A stretch of DNA of 64,000 nt from Edaphobacter modestus (GCF_004217555.1 NZ_SHKW01000003.1:1-64000), one strand, 5' to 3'; positions 18,314 to 26,688 are shown, counted from the first letter of the stretch. Made by a program: numbers and translations. Notes: a model not told the origin generated them from the letters alone.

Positions 18314-19402
18314 TCAGTCTTCCAATAACCGCTCAACGAAGCTGTTGTGTTCAGTGACCAAATCGCTCCTCATACGCTCGGTCACGTGGAGGTACCGCTC
18401 AGTAGTTGCCATGCTTGCGTGCCCCAGTTCCATCTGAAGCGTCTTCAAAGGATTCGGCGCGCCGATGTCCTGAAGGTATGCGAGTCGCTCGACTGCGTAG
18501 GCATGGCGAAGTAGGTGTGGCCAGATATGCATACCGGTTCGTTTGCAGTTGGTCGAGAACACGCGATTGATTGCTGGCGTTTGAAGCGGTTTCCCTTTTC
18601 GTCCGAGAAAGACAGTGCCGGAATGCTTAACGCCGCGTGCGCACTGCCGACGTTCCATATGGATGTATCTGGCAATAGACCGCAGCAGACGCACGGGGAA
18701 CAAGACCAGTCTCCACTTCTGTCCTTTGCCGAGGATCTTGACAGCGACAGTGCCTCTGTCTATCGAGGCAGGATCCTTAGGGAGTGCTTTTAAAGGCAGT
18801 GCGCACACTTCCGCGGAACGCATACCGGTAAGCCAAAGCACCTCTGCGATTAGTCGGTCTCGCCAGATACGAAAGCTCTTTATGAACTGCCGCACCTCTC
18901 GGCGCGGTGGGATCTGTGGCTCCGCCATCCGTTCTCTCAACCTCAAGTCACCTCCCGCAATCTGACCGGCATTCGGCTTGGCGCGTGGCTTAAACTCGCT
19001 GAAGTTCCGGTAAGGAATTCGACCGGTTCCCAATTCAAATGGAAGTGCGTTGATCCAACCTTGCTTCTGGGCGAACTGGTAGAACTGACAGATTACTGAC
19101 AGTTTGTGATTGATTGTGCTGCGTTTGAGCGGACGACCTGTTTGAAAACTTGCCTCCGAGGCGAGAATATTTCGATAGGTTGCGATGTTCAGTTCAGTGA
19201 CATTGCGCCATCCAAGACCGACGTTCTGACAGAAGCTCAACCAATCGGCCAACTGATATGCGTAGCTCCGCCATGTTTTCGGGGATCTGGTCGTGCCACT
19301 GACGATGCTCATCCTTGTCAGAAAGGCATTCGGCTCCAATTCCCATCGCATCTCTGAATCGAGCAGAAAAGGCCGCCCATCTTCATCAAAGAATAGATGC
19401 AT
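18314..19402 (-). CDS. tyrosine recombinase, TnpA-like type, first gene of the operon
   Basis: Recombinase of about 362 residues, close to Tn554 TnpA (361). An N-terminal SAM-like core-binding domain (about residues 20-120) precedes the catalytic domain. Catalytic residues seen are Arg in LTGMRSAEVCAL, Lys in GKGQKWRLVL, His/Arg in HLLRHAYAVERLAY, and His plus Tyr in LGHASMATTERYLHV. The ATG at 19402 is preferred because GAGG lies 6 nt upstream; an ATG at 19441 would add 13 residues without a good ribosome-binding site. Together with the next three genes it forms a Tn554/RIT-like element. Confidence 0.88.
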   Translation of the reverse strand: MHLFFDEDGRPFLLDSEMRWELEPNAFLTRMSIVSGTTRSPKTWRSYAYQLADWLSFCQNVGLGWRNVTELNIATYRNILASEASFQTGRPLKRSTINHKLSVICQFYQFAQKQGWINALPFELGTGRIPYRNFSEFKPRAKPNAGQIAGGDLRLRERMAEPQIPPRREVRQFIKSFRIWRDRLIAEVLWLTGMRSAEVCALPLKALPKDPASIDRGTVAVKILGKGQKWRLVLFPVRLLRSIARYIHMERRQCARGVKHSGTVFLGRKGKPLQTPAINRVFSTNCKRTGMHIWPHLLRHAYAVERLAYLQDIGAPNPLKTLQMELGHASMATTERYLHVTERMRSDLVTEHNSFVERLLED

Positions 19403-19516
19403 ATGAACCTCAGACGAAGTTGATCTGATTTTGCATGACACTCACTAGAGTGTGAGAAGATCCCGCCTTTGAATAAGAAATTGCAGAGAAAAAAGCAAAG
19501 TCTAATACATTGCTGG

Positions 19517-19551
19517 GCAGGGGAAGGGGGAAACAGCCCCCCTTCCCCTGC
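19517..19551. repeat. perfect 14-bp G/C inverted repeat upstream of the recombinase operon
   Basis: GCAGGGGAAGGGGG (19517-19530) and CCCCCTTCCCCTGC (19538-19551) pair perfectly around 7 nt. It lies between the first recombinase and the right-hand thiF fragment, about 70 bp inside the proposed right end. Possible roles are a terminator shielding the element from outside transcription, or a subterminal recombinase-binding structure. Confidence 0.5.
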
Positions 19552-19619
19552 ACCCCATCCCCCGAAACTACTAGGGCAGAATGGAGTCATGCATACGACG
19601 GGAATAGCTTAGATAACGT

Positions 19620-19808
19620 CAGGAGCCGTTCATCAATCAGACGCTGGCATTGAATGCGCTTGCGATGCTGGGACAGCTCTTTCGTTACGGCAAGCTCAGT
19701 TATCACGGAGCATTCTTCAATGCGAGGACCGGCCAGACGAGCGCGCTGCCGGTCGATCCTACATTGTGGTCGAGGACCAGAAGGCGCGCGCGGAAGATCG
19801 CTGCGTAG
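19620..19808 (+). pseudogene. second, truncated PRTRC thiF 3' end
   Basis: The frame from CAG at 19620 to TAG at 19806-19808 encodes 62 residues starting QEPFINQTLALNALAMLGQL and continuing FRYGKLSYHGAFFNARTG. This matches the C-terminus of the intact ThiF at 13462-14250 (FINQTLAFQALAMLAKLFRE). There is no start codon and the ThiF N-terminus is absent; the joint lies just before the Gln codon. The two copies are clearly related in protein but diverged in DNA, so this is not a recent duplication. Best reading: original 3' end of the resident thiF, displaced by the recombinase element. Confidence 0.75.
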
Positions 19809-19874
19809 TTTCGAGACTATGTAAGACTTCACGGCGGCTGCGGCGGTATGGTGGAGACGTACCGGAGACTGCCC

Positions 19875-20195
19875 ATGAAGATGAAGCTCGATCCCGACCT
19901 GGCGATGGAAGCCAAAGCCCTTGTTGCGCTGGCCTTTCGCAATGGCCCTATCGAAGACCTGCACGCCGGGAAACCCTGCGCGGTTTGCAGGGGCAAGCCG
20001 GAGGTCTCCCATCTCTCCGACGACGAGATGAAGGTTGTGATGAAGTCGGCGGTCGATGCACTGTACCGCCTCCTATGGCAGCGAGACTACGATCCTGTCG
20101 CCTACAACGAAGCGCTGGCGTTCGGACGCCGCAACACCATTCACTGGGATGATCCTGAACTCAAGAAGCCGAGGAGAGGGTCACGCCCGAAGTGA
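19875..20195 (+). CDS. PRTRC-cluster-associated hypothetical protein, 106 aa
   Basis: Small soluble protein with no assigned function. The ATG at 19875 has GGAG 7 nt upstream; an earlier in-frame ATG (19848) has no such site. It contains a CAVC pair (PCAVCRG) that is not a full zinc knuckle, and a helical C-terminal half with a conserved-looking YNEALAFGRRNT. It sits 20 nt ahead of the PRTRC protein E gene on the same strand, so it belongs to that operon. Residue composition and codon pattern look genuine. Confidence 0.65.
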   Translation: MKMKLDPDLAMEAKALVALAFRNGPIEDLHAGKPCAVCRGKPEVSHLSDDEMKVVMKSAVDALYRLLWQRDYDPVAYNEALAFGRRNTIHWDDPELKKPRRGSRPK

Positions 20196-20216
20196 CCTAC
20201 TCACCCGGAGAGACTC

Positions 20217-20747
20217 ATGTTCAAGGAGCTTGCCCCCTACCTGCGGCAGCGCGCAGTCCTGCTGACCGTAACCCGCCTCGAAGACGATCAGATCAGTGTC
20301 AACATCATCCCGAAGAAGCTGCAGGATAGTGAGAACACCGCGCTGACCACACCGTTCAAACTCACCGGCACCGCCGAAGAGCTTGACCGGGACCTGCCAT
20401 CTTCCATCGTTGACTTCGTCGCCGCTCATCTTCAACTCAAGAGCACGCTTGAAAGAGCGAAGGCCGAGATGGATGCTGCCGGAAAAGCCGCCCAGGCCGA
20501 AGCGCGTGCGAAGAAGCTGCCGGCGAAAAAGGAGCAGCCGAATGCAGAGCCTTCGAAATCCGTTGCGGCCGTGAGGCCGGTCGAAGTTGCCAAGCCGGAA
20601 CCGCCGAAGACCTTCAGCCTCTTCGATACTCCCGCCGCTGAAACCTCGGTTGCAGAAGAGGTGGATGAGGAAGAAGAGATTCTCGCCGAGGCCGCAGAAG
20701 ATCAGCCGATCGAAGAGGACGATGAGGAATTGGACGAGGCCGCGTGA
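20217..20747 (+). CDS. PRTRC system protein E
   Basis: 176-residue protein. The N-terminal 85 residues (MFKELAPYLRQRAVLLTVTR, later LTTPFKLTGTAEELDRDLP) follow the PRTRC protein E pattern. A central charged helix (about 85-105, ERAKAEMDAAGKAAQAEAR) comes next, then an acidic, low-complexity tail. PRTRC clusters are found on plasmids and integrated elements; their role is unknown but suspected to concern replication or maintenance. Of that system only E and ThiF are recognised here; A, B, C, F and the ParB-like gene are absent from the window. Confidence 0.75.
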   Translation: MFKELAPYLRQRAVLLTVTRLEDDQISVNIIPKKLQDSENTALTTPFKLTGTAEELDRDLPSSIVDFVAAHLQLKSTLERAKAEMDAAGKAAQAEARAKKLPAKKEQPNAEPSKSVAAVRPVEVAKPEPPKTFSLFDTPAAETSVAEEVDEEEEILAEAAEDQPIEEDDEELDEAA

Positions 20748-20821
20748 AGCGGCCTTGTTTCTCTTCGAATGAGCAAACGACATCAGCCTGGGGTAGAAAG
20801 AGGTAACAGAAAGGAGATCTT

Positions 20822-21214
20822 ATGATCCTTGAGACCAAGAAGGCGATCCTCAATAGCGGAGATTTTCTCCCTGCGAACGAGGTCGCGAAGCTCCCAGGAG
20901 TCAGCGCCGTCAACCCTACCCTGCAGCCGAACAAGTGGAAGCGCGATCAGGATATCTTTGCGATCCGGCAGGGGAGAGAAGACTACTTCCCGCTGTATGC
21001 GCTGAATCCAGACGACCACCGGCCCCGTAAGCAGATGGCGGAGATCCTTCGCATCTTCGGCGACGCCAAGGACGGCTGGGGACTGGCCTTCTGGTTTGCG
21101 GCTCGAAACAGCTTCCTCGATGATGAGCGCCGCCCACAGGACGTGTTGGCGGTCGACCCGGATCGGGTGATCGTAGCGGCTAAGGACGAGATGGCCGGAG
21201 TGCAGCATGGCTAA
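20822..21214 (+). CDS. antitoxin-like (Xre/MbcA toxin-binding-domain-like) protein
   Basis: 130-residue protein with an AAGGAG ribosome-binding site 5 nt before the ATG. The core (about residues 38-110: WKRDQDIFAIRQGREDYFPL, then IFGDAKDGWGLAFWFAARNS) has the same layout as the C-terminal part of the RES antitoxin at 22013-22657 (WKRRGRIFSVNFGGKEYFPR, then AFGPVADSWKLAAWFHFPNG). It lacks that protein's longer N-terminal part. It may be a stand-alone antitoxin or anti-addiction protein, or a PRTRC-associated regulator. It points away from the RES gene and is 158 bp from it. Confidence 0.55.
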   Translation: MILETKKAILNSGDFLPANEVAKLPGVSAVNPTLQPNKWKRDQDIFAIRQGREDYFPLYALNPDDHRPRKQMAEILRIFGDAKDGWGLAFWFAARNSFLDDERRPQDVLAVDPDRVIVAAKDEMAGVQHG

Positions 21215-21371
21215 AGGGTTGCCGGGTACGGCGCACCCGCTGAATCGCTCGACGCCAGATGGGTCTCGTGGGGTGCGGGCGATACGAGTTCAGAGATCAC
21301 AGACGGAGTGACGAATGAATCGAAATTGGAAGAACGTCACCGACTCTTGGCCGCAGCAGAAGAGAATCCAG

Positions 21372-22016
21372 TTAAATCTTGTGGATCTTTAGCCGCCGAA
21401 TCAAAGCGATTATCTCTGAGCGTCTGGGCTCCAGGGCCAACGGTTCGTCAGATACGACTATTAATGGAGGGTCAGGCATACGCTGGCCGAAGAGCATGAG
21501 GCAACGCCCTGCGTCATCTCTCCGGGATCCATAGGCAACGGCCTGCGCCCCGGGGCGCTGTAGATAGGCTGCTTGAGACCATGCTCTGGTCTCCGCATAA
21601 CAGGCTGGAAGGCTGTCGATCAACTGAGCGCGAGTGAGATTCTGAAGTGCAGGCAGATAGGGCGTGTGGAAGCTCACACATTCGAGTGGTTCGGGGAGGA
21701 TCACCTGCGCCAGATGGTAGTACCGAAGCTCGTCCTCATCGAAGGACCCAGGCGGATTGAGCGGAATCTCATGCAACACCGATTCGATATAAGCGCACTC
21801 CGGCGTACTGGCCACATAATACGTGTGTAACCACGATCCATCATCGGCGCGGATGGGAGCAAAACGAGTGTCGCCCCATCCCTTCGAAAACGAGTCCGCA
21901 TGAGTGTGATGGTTCTTGGTGCTGTATACGTGGAACCAGACCGGCACGTCGGAGTGCTTCACCGAGACCGTAGTAAACGCCTCCGACGGGCCAGGTATGG
22001 GCAATCCGCAGATCAC
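21372..22016 (-). CDS. RES-domain toxin (NAD+ phosphorylase/glycohydrolase family)
   Basis: 214-residue RES-domain protein. Characterised RES toxins (for example MbcT) degrade NAD+ in the cytoplasm. Visible marks are the Arg in GWGDTRFAPI (about R51), a Tyr-rich stretch, and the Glu in ECAYIESVLHE (about E78). A distal part containing AVAYGSRRDDAGRCLMLFG should carry the conserved Ser. It starts with GTG at 22016, overlapping the antitoxin stop by four bases (GTGA), so it is expressed only behind the antitoxin, as usual for this toxin class. Confidence 0.85.
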   Translation of the reverse strand: MICGLPIPGPSEAFTTVSVKHSDVPVWFHVYSTKNHHTHADSFSKGWGDTRFAPIRADDGSWLHTYYVASTPECAYIESVLHEIPLNPPGSFDEDELRYYHLAQVILPEPLECVSFHTPYLPALQNLTRAQLIDSLPACYAETRAWSQAAYLQRPGAQAVAYGSRRDDAGRCLMLFGQRMPDPPLIVVSDEPLALEPRRSEIIALIRRLKIHKI

Positions 22017-22657
22017 GCTACATAGCTCCCTTGCCGTTTCTTGAGAGCATTGAGCAGATCGTCAAGGCGGTCCAGAGCATCTTTGGGAGCGACGGGAGTT
22101 GGACCTTCAGGCCCGGGTTCAAAGATCCAGCCGTTGGGAAAGTGAAACCACGCAGCGAGCTTCCAGGAATCAGCCACCGGGCCAAAGGCCTTCAAGATAT
22201 CTCGGATCACCGGCAAGGGCTGATAGACAGCATCGAACTCGTAGCGAGGAAAATACTCCTTCCCACCGAAGTTGACGCTGAAGATTCGCCCACGCCGCTT
22301 CCAGTCGCTGGCCGGGAGGGATCGATTCGAGGGAGGCTCCGGCTGCAGCTGGTTCAACATTTCATTGGTGAGCCATTCTTCTTCGCGAAACATCGTCCGA
22401 ATGGTCTGCAGCCGATCAAGGCGTTCCTCGACCAGACCAAGGTCGGGCTCAATCAATCCGCTCACAAGTCCGGCGAGTTGATCCGCCTGATCCAGAATGG
22501 CCGTCTGCCCAGTGCTGAGAACGAGATAGACGGCTTGCGCGATCCCGTGGCGGACCGAGGGTAGAATCGCGGGATCCGTCCCTTGGGGAAGAGCTAGATC
22601 TAGGACAAACGTGTTCCCGGCGCCCTTGGACTTCGAATCAGTGATGGACGAATTCAT
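22013..22657 (-). CDS. antitoxin of the RES toxin
   Basis: 214-residue protein directly upstream of, and overlapping, the RES gene. The ATG at 22657 follows AGGAGG by 6 nt, a textbook ribosome-binding site; the frame is open farther upstream but only through promoter DNA. The C-terminal ~100 residues resemble the toxin-binding half of Xre/MbcA-like antitoxins (EYFPRYEFDA, later ILKAFGPVADSWKLAAWF). The N-terminal half (about residues 20-90) is unusual and has no helix-turn-helix that I can recognise. A related shorter protein is encoded at 20822-21214. Confidence 0.7.
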   Translation of the reverse strand: MNSSITDSKSKGAGNTFVLDLALPQGTDPAILPSVRHGIAQAVYLVLSTGQTAILDQADQLAGLVSGLIEPDLGLVEERLDRLQTIRTMFREEEWLTNEMLNQLQPEPPSNRSLPASDWKRRGRIFSVNFGGKEYFPRYEFDAVYQPLPVIRDILKAFGPVADSWKLAAWFHFPNGWIFEPGPEGPTPVAPKDALDRLDDLLNALKKRQGSYVA

Positions 22658-22684
22658 CTTTCGCCTCCTGCCAATACTGCCATA

Positions 22685-22713
22685 ATAATACTCCGAATCG
22701 ACAATATCGGCAA
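22685..22713 (-). promoter_or_regulatory. sigma-70-type promoter of the antitoxin/RES operon
   Basis: On the minus strand TTGCCG (22713-22708) and TATTAT (22690-22685) are separated by exactly 17 bp. Transcription would begin near 22678, just before the AGGAGG and ATG at 22657, giving a very short leader. The match to TTGACA/TATAAT is good. Confidence 0.6.
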
Positions 22714-22844
22714 CCCGCATGACTGGCTGTCCGTACAGATGGCTGGCTGTGAAAGCAATCGAGCTCCCCGATGGGGTATTCCCGTCTCTCCAATACGCAT
22801 ACCCCGTTCGGCCCCCACCGGTCATGCTACTGAAAGGAAATCAG

Positions 22845-23144
22845 ATGCTCACTATCGATACTTGCTCCAGCGCTGACGTCGACAGGCTTCTCGGCCTGGC
22901 CGATCAATTTCTCGACGACTGGGCGGAGGACGCCGTTCAGGGAGGCAAACCGGATGAGGACTATGAACAGCGATCGACGGAGTGGAAGGTGATCCGCCCG
23001 CTCCTGGTATCGGCACCGACGATGTTCAAAGGGTTGAAGGAGATTGCCCGTATCCGTCAGAGTTCTTCCGATCCCGTGGCGATATGCTGTGCGGCCCTTG
23101 CACGAACTGCACTGGATGGGTTTTTGATCGCGGAGGGGACATGA
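22845..23144 (+). CDS. hypothetical protein, 99 aa
   Basis: Soluble, mostly helical small protein (MLTIDTCSSADVDRLLGLAD, later RTALDGFLIAEGT). The ATG at 22845 follows AAAGGAA by a normal distance; the longer open frame upstream runs through the divergent antitoxin promoter and is not used. No family recognised. The stop overlaps the ATG of the next gene by four bases (ATGA), so the two are translated together. This pair sits between the toxin operon and the MoxR operon. Confidence 0.6.
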   Translation: MLTIDTCSSADVDRLLGLADQFLDDWAEDAVQGGKPDEDYEQRSTEWKVIRPLLVSAPTMFKGLKEIARIRQSSSDPVAICCAALARTALDGFLIAEGT

Positions 23145-23434
23145 AGCGGAAAGCAGAGCAGTCAAAGCAGAGTTCAACGAAGCATGCCGCCGAATCGTCA
23201 TCTGCATTGCAGAACGCCGGTCAGGGCATCCTCTACGAGGAAGCCACGGGCAAGACCGTCGACTACATCCGCTATGCAGAACAGTCGAGAGGCTGGCCTG
23301 CGTTTGAAATCCGGTTCACAGACGGCACATTCCTCTTTATCGAACCTGTCCCGCGGGTTGAGTTTCGGGTTCGTCTTCTAAAGGCGAACAGAGGAAATGT
23401 CGGGACCATTCGAGACTATGGAATCACCGGGTAA
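23141..23434 (+). CDS. hypothetical protein, 97 aa
   Basis: Starts at the ATGA overlap with the preceding gene, behind CGGAGGGG. The basic, Ser/Lys/Gln-rich N-terminus (about 30 residues) is followed by a compact beta-rich domain (GQGILYEEATGKTVDYIRYA, then FEIRFTDGTFLFIEPVP). The pattern resembles small beta-sheet proteins of plasmid origin, but no family is assigned. Likely co-transcribed with the 99-residue gene upstream and perhaps with the MoxR operon 100 bp downstream. Confidence 0.6.
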   Translation: MKRKAEQSKQSSTKHAAESSSALQNAGQGILYEEATGKTVDYIRYAEQSRGWPAFEIRFTDGTFLFIEPVPRVEFRVRLLKANRGNVGTIRDYGITG

Positions 23435-23537
23435 CAACGCACCTGAATTTCGTAAATCTCAACTCACGCTCCCGTAGGAGGCAAAGCTCACTACTCCAGC
23501 ACTAGTTCATTTCACCCACCTCCCTCAAGGACAATCC

Positions 23538-24548
23538 ATGAAACCCTCCAAGCTCTATGAAGCGCTTCATGCGCTCATTGGCGAGCGTGTGCCCCTGCAT
23601 ATCTGGGGACCATGCGGCGTCGGCAAATCACAGATCGTCGGCCAGGTCGCCGCCGACCTCGATTACAACTTCCTCGATGTACGTGCCGTGCAACTCGATC
23701 CGGTCGATCTGCGCGGTTTACCGCGCATTGCCTCAGACCAGACCGAATGGGTGCCCCCAAAGTTTTTGCCCACTAGCGGCAAGGGCATCCTGTTTCTCGA
23801 TGAACTGACCGCCGCTCCGCAGATGACGCAGGCAGGCTGTTATCAGCTTGTGCTCGATCGCAAGTTTGGCGAGTACGTGTTGCCGGAGGGATGGGTCGTC
23901 ATCGCCGCCGGCAATCCCGCCTCGGAGCGTGGCGTCCACTTTGCGATGCCGCGACCATTGCGTAATCGTTTCGTTCACCTTGAGCTTGAGCCTGACCTGG
24001 ACGACTGGTGCAAGTGGGCGGTCAAGGCCCGCATGCGTCCTGAGATCATCGCCTTTCTGCGTTTCAAGCCGGACCTGCTGCATGCGGCCGACACGACGGC
24101 CGACGCCAACGCATGGCCCACTCCGCGATCATGGGAGATGGCCTCGAATGTCCTGTGTGGCGTCGCCAAACGTCGAAACGCGGTCCTGCTCTCGGGGACC
24201 AGCGAATTCGAGGCGCAGCTCCTCGACGGGACGGTAGGCGAAGGAGCGGCTTCAGAACTCATCGGGTTCCTCCGTCAGTTCCGTCAGTTGCCGTCCATCG
24301 ACGAGATCCTTCTCAATCCTGCAACGGCTCGGGTCCCCACGGAGACCTCCGCGCAGATTGCCGTCGCCACGGCGCTCGGCCGCGTCATGACGGACAACTC
24401 CCTCGGAAGAGGACTTACCTATCTCGACCGCATGCCGACCGAGATGCGAGTCATGGCTGTCCGTGACGCGGCCGCACGAGACGTCGCCATTACCCATACG
24501 CCGGAGTTCATCCAGTTTGGCGTGGAATACCGGGAGGTACTGCAATGA
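23538..24548 (+). CDS. MoxR-like AAA+ ATPase
   Basis: 336-residue AAA+ ATPase of the MoxR/CbbQ-CobS kind. Walker A is GPCGVGKS (residues 24-31), Walker B GILFLDEL (about 83-90), and sensor-type residues lie in VVIAAGNPASERGVHF and MPRPLRNRFVHLELE. Such ATPases remodel or load partners with von Willebrand A domains. Consistent with that, the gene overlaps the next by four bases and is followed by a metallopeptidase-VWA protein. Relatives of this three-gene set occur on phages and plasmids. No membrane segments. Confidence 0.88.
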   Translation: MKPSKLYEALHALIGERVPLHIWGPCGVGKSQIVGQVAADLDYNFLDVRAVQLDPVDLRGLPRIASDQTEWVPPKFLPTSGKGILFLDELTAAPQMTQAGCYQLVLDRKFGEYVLPEGWVVIAAGNPASERGVHFAMPRPLRNRFVHLELEPDLDDWCKWAVKARMRPEIIAFLRFKPDLLHAADTTADANAWPTPRSWEMASNVLCGVAKRRNAVLLSGTSEFEAQLLDGTVGEGAASELIGFLRQFRQLPSIDEILLNPATARVPTETSAQIAVATALGRVMTDNSLGRGLTYLDRMPTEMRVMAVRDAAARDVAITHTPEFIQFGVEYREVLQ

Positions 24549-25483
24549 TTACCGAACGCGCTATGCTCGCGGCCGTCCACATCAGCATCTGGACGGCCGT
24601 CAAACACGACCGCAAGGTCAGCCGCGATGTCGCCGATCAGCACGGAGCACATCAGAGCGCCGGCCGCTACAACAAGCAACTCCTGCGCGGGGCAGACAAG
24701 TTGGACGAATTGCGAACCCTGGCGGGGCAGATCCGGCAGCACTTCTACAAAATCACGCTTCCTTGGTCTGACGAGGGCTTTCGCCTGTTGCCGTCGAACT
24801 TCTACTTCGACCTGATGGAACGGATGCGGGAGTTCGAGGCGAGCTTTGAGCAGGGAATCGAGAGCTTTCTTGCGGTTTACCCGCAGTACATCGATCAGGT
24901 GCGCCCGGAGTTAAACGGGCTCTTCCGGGAGGAAGACTATCCGTCCGCCGAGAAGCTGCGAACGAAGTTCGGTGTGAAGCTCGAGATCCTGCCCATACCC
25001 TCCGGCGCGGACTTCCGGGTGCAGATGTCGGCTGAGGAGCAGGCTCGTGTCTCGCGCGAGATCGATGCGAATGTACGCCAGTCGCTGGCTCGCGGCACCG
25101 AGGACCTGTGGAAGCGGCTGCGCGAAGTCGTCTCCCACATGGTGGATCGGCTGAACGAACCCGAGTCCCGCTTCCATGCGTCGCTGGTGACCAATGTCTT
25201 CGACCTGGTGGAGATTCTTCCGCGCCTCAATGTTCAGGGCGATGAGGACCTGAACCGATTTGCGGAACAAATCAAGCAGCGGCTCTGCACCTACTCGGCG
25301 CAGGACCTCAAGAAGCACGACCTCCTGCGCGTCACCACGGCGGCAGACGCGGCGAACATCGTGGCCCAGATGGACGGTCTCTTGCACGGCCGCGAAGCAA
25401 GCGAAGCGCCTCAGGTCGAGCCAATACCAAGCGTCGAAAGCATCCTCGACCATATGTCGGCCTACATGGGAGTGGCGGCATGA
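24545..25483 (+). CDS. uncharacterised helical protein between MoxR and VWA genes (DUF3150-like?)
   Basis: 312 residues, soluble and predominantly alpha-helical. The N-terminus (AMLAAVHISIWTAVKHDRKV) and the later stretch SLARGTEDLWKRLREVVSHM recall DUF3150 proteins, which lie between CobS-like ATPases and CobT-like VWA proteins in phage genomes. I am not certain of that assignment. It overlaps both neighbours by four bases, which indicates a stoichiometric three-protein complex. No catalytic motif is visible; an adaptor or substrate-recognition role is a guess from position. Confidence 0.7.
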   Translation: MITERAMLAAVHISIWTAVKHDRKVSRDVADQHGAHQSAGRYNKQLLRGADKLDELRTLAGQIRQHFYKITLPWSDEGFRLLPSNFYFDLMERMREFEASFEQGIESFLAVYPQYIDQVRPELNGLFREEDYPSAEKLRTKFGVKLEILPIPSGADFRVQMSAEEQARVSREIDANVRQSLARGTEDLWKRLREVVSHMVDRLNEPESRFHASLVTNVFDLVEILPRLNVQGDEDLNRFAEQIKQRLCTYSAQDLKKHDLLRVTTAADAANIVAQMDGLLHGREASEAPQVEPIPSVESILDHMSAYMGVAA

Positions 25484-26688
25484 AGATGCAGACGACCATC
25501 GAACGACGCCTTCAGAAGGCGCGCACCACTCTGTTGCTCGACCATCCCTTCTTCGGCTCTCTCCTGTTCCGTTTGAAGGGACGGGAGAGCCGGTCGATCA
25601 AGACCATGGCCACCGACGGCATCTCTCTGTTCTATAATCCCGACTTCGTGGATACGCTCAATGCCGCAACCCTTTGCGGGGTCTTGGCGCATGAGGTCCT
25701 GCATCCGGGACTGCAGCATCATGTGCGCCGCTCCGGTCGAGACCCGAAGCGTTGGAACGAAGCCTGTGACTACGCCATCAACCCGATTCTCCTCGACGCC
25801 GGTCTCCACCTGCCGGAAGGGGTTCTGGTGGACGATCGTTTCCGCGAGATGAGCGCGGAACAGATTTACAACCAACTCCAGACCGAAGCAGAGCAAGAGC
25901 CCGGTGGTGCTGATGACACGAAGGAAGCCGGAGGAGATGGGGCCACTTCTCCTTTCCCAACTCCGGGTGAATCGGGTGAACTTTCAGCCCCGGTCACAGA
26001 AGGCGGCATTGGACAGGTCTTGGATGCGCCCGTCGCCGACGAGGAAACCCCGACGGCCGAGGAGCATGCCAGGGAGTGGAGCATCGCCGTCAGCCAGGCA
26101 ATCACGCTTGCAAAACAGGCTGGCAAAGTTCCCGCGGGCATGGAGCGCTTCCTCGATGGGGCGGCCGAGGCAGCCGTCGACTGGCGGGAGTTGCTGCGCC
26201 GAGCGTGGTCCGAGACCACACCTGCGGACTACAGCTGGATGCGTCCCAACCGTCGCCACATCTGGACCGGGCTTTACCTGCCCGGAGTGGTGCGGGAAGG
26301 AGTAGGCGAGGTTGCGATCGCTGTCGATTGCTCCGGCTCGGTGAACTCGCGTCAGTTGCGCCTGTTCGAAGCAGAGGTTCGTTCAATCCTCGAAGGCCAA
26401 CGTCCGCAACGCGTCTACGTTCTCTACTTTGACGCGGTTGTTCATAAGGTCGAGACATTCGAAGCCGGCCAAAGTGTTTCGCTCAACCCGGTTGGAGGCG
26501 GTGGCACGGAGTTTGGGCCCTGCTTCGAGTGGCTCGAAGAGCATGGTGTTCGGCCCCAGACTCTGGTGTTCCTGACCGATCTCTACGGATCATTCCCGGA
26601 CTCGGAACCGGCATACCCGGTTCTTTGGGCATCCACCGGCGCCCGACGGGCGCCCTTCGGTCAGGTCGTTCCTATGCAGACGGCCTGA
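25480..26688 (+). CDS. DUF2201-type metallopeptidase with VWA-like domain
   Basis: 402-residue protein. The N-terminal half is a putative zinc metallopeptidase: HEVLHPGLQHH (about residues 71-81) gives the HExxH-type metal site, with RWNEACDYAINP near residue 92 as a likely third-ligand region. An acidic, Pro/Gly-rich linker (about 135-195) leads to a C-terminal VWA-like domain whose metal-site motif is AIAVDCSGSVNSRQL (about 280-294) with a later FLTDLYG. The family is often encoded beside MoxR ATPases. Protein quality control or a conflict function is inferred; the target is unknown. The start overlaps the previous gene by four bases. Confidence 0.85.
   Translation: MKMQTTIERRLQKARTTLLLDHPFFGSLLFRLKGRESRSIKTMATDGISLFYNPDFVDTLNAATLCGVLAHEVLHPGLQHHVRRSGRDPKRWNEACDYAINPILLDAGLHLPEGVLVDDRFREMSAEQIYNQLQTEAEQEPGGADDTKEAGGDGATSPFPTPGESGELSAPVTEGGIGQVLDAPVADEETPTAEEHAREWSIAVSQAITLAKQAGKVPAGMERFLDGAAEAAVDWRELLRRAWSETTPADYSWMRPNRRHIWTGLYLPGVVREGVGEVAIAVDCSGSVNSRQLRLFEAEVRSILEGQRPQRVYVLYFDAVVHKVETFEAGQSVSLNPVGGGGTEFGPCFEWLEEHGVRPQTLVFLTDLYGSFPDSEPAYPVLWASTGARRAPFGQVVPMQTA

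Noticed and set aside
21308..21499. 63-codon plus-strand frame
   Set aside because: Overlaps the 3' part of the RES toxin gene in antisense and has no support.
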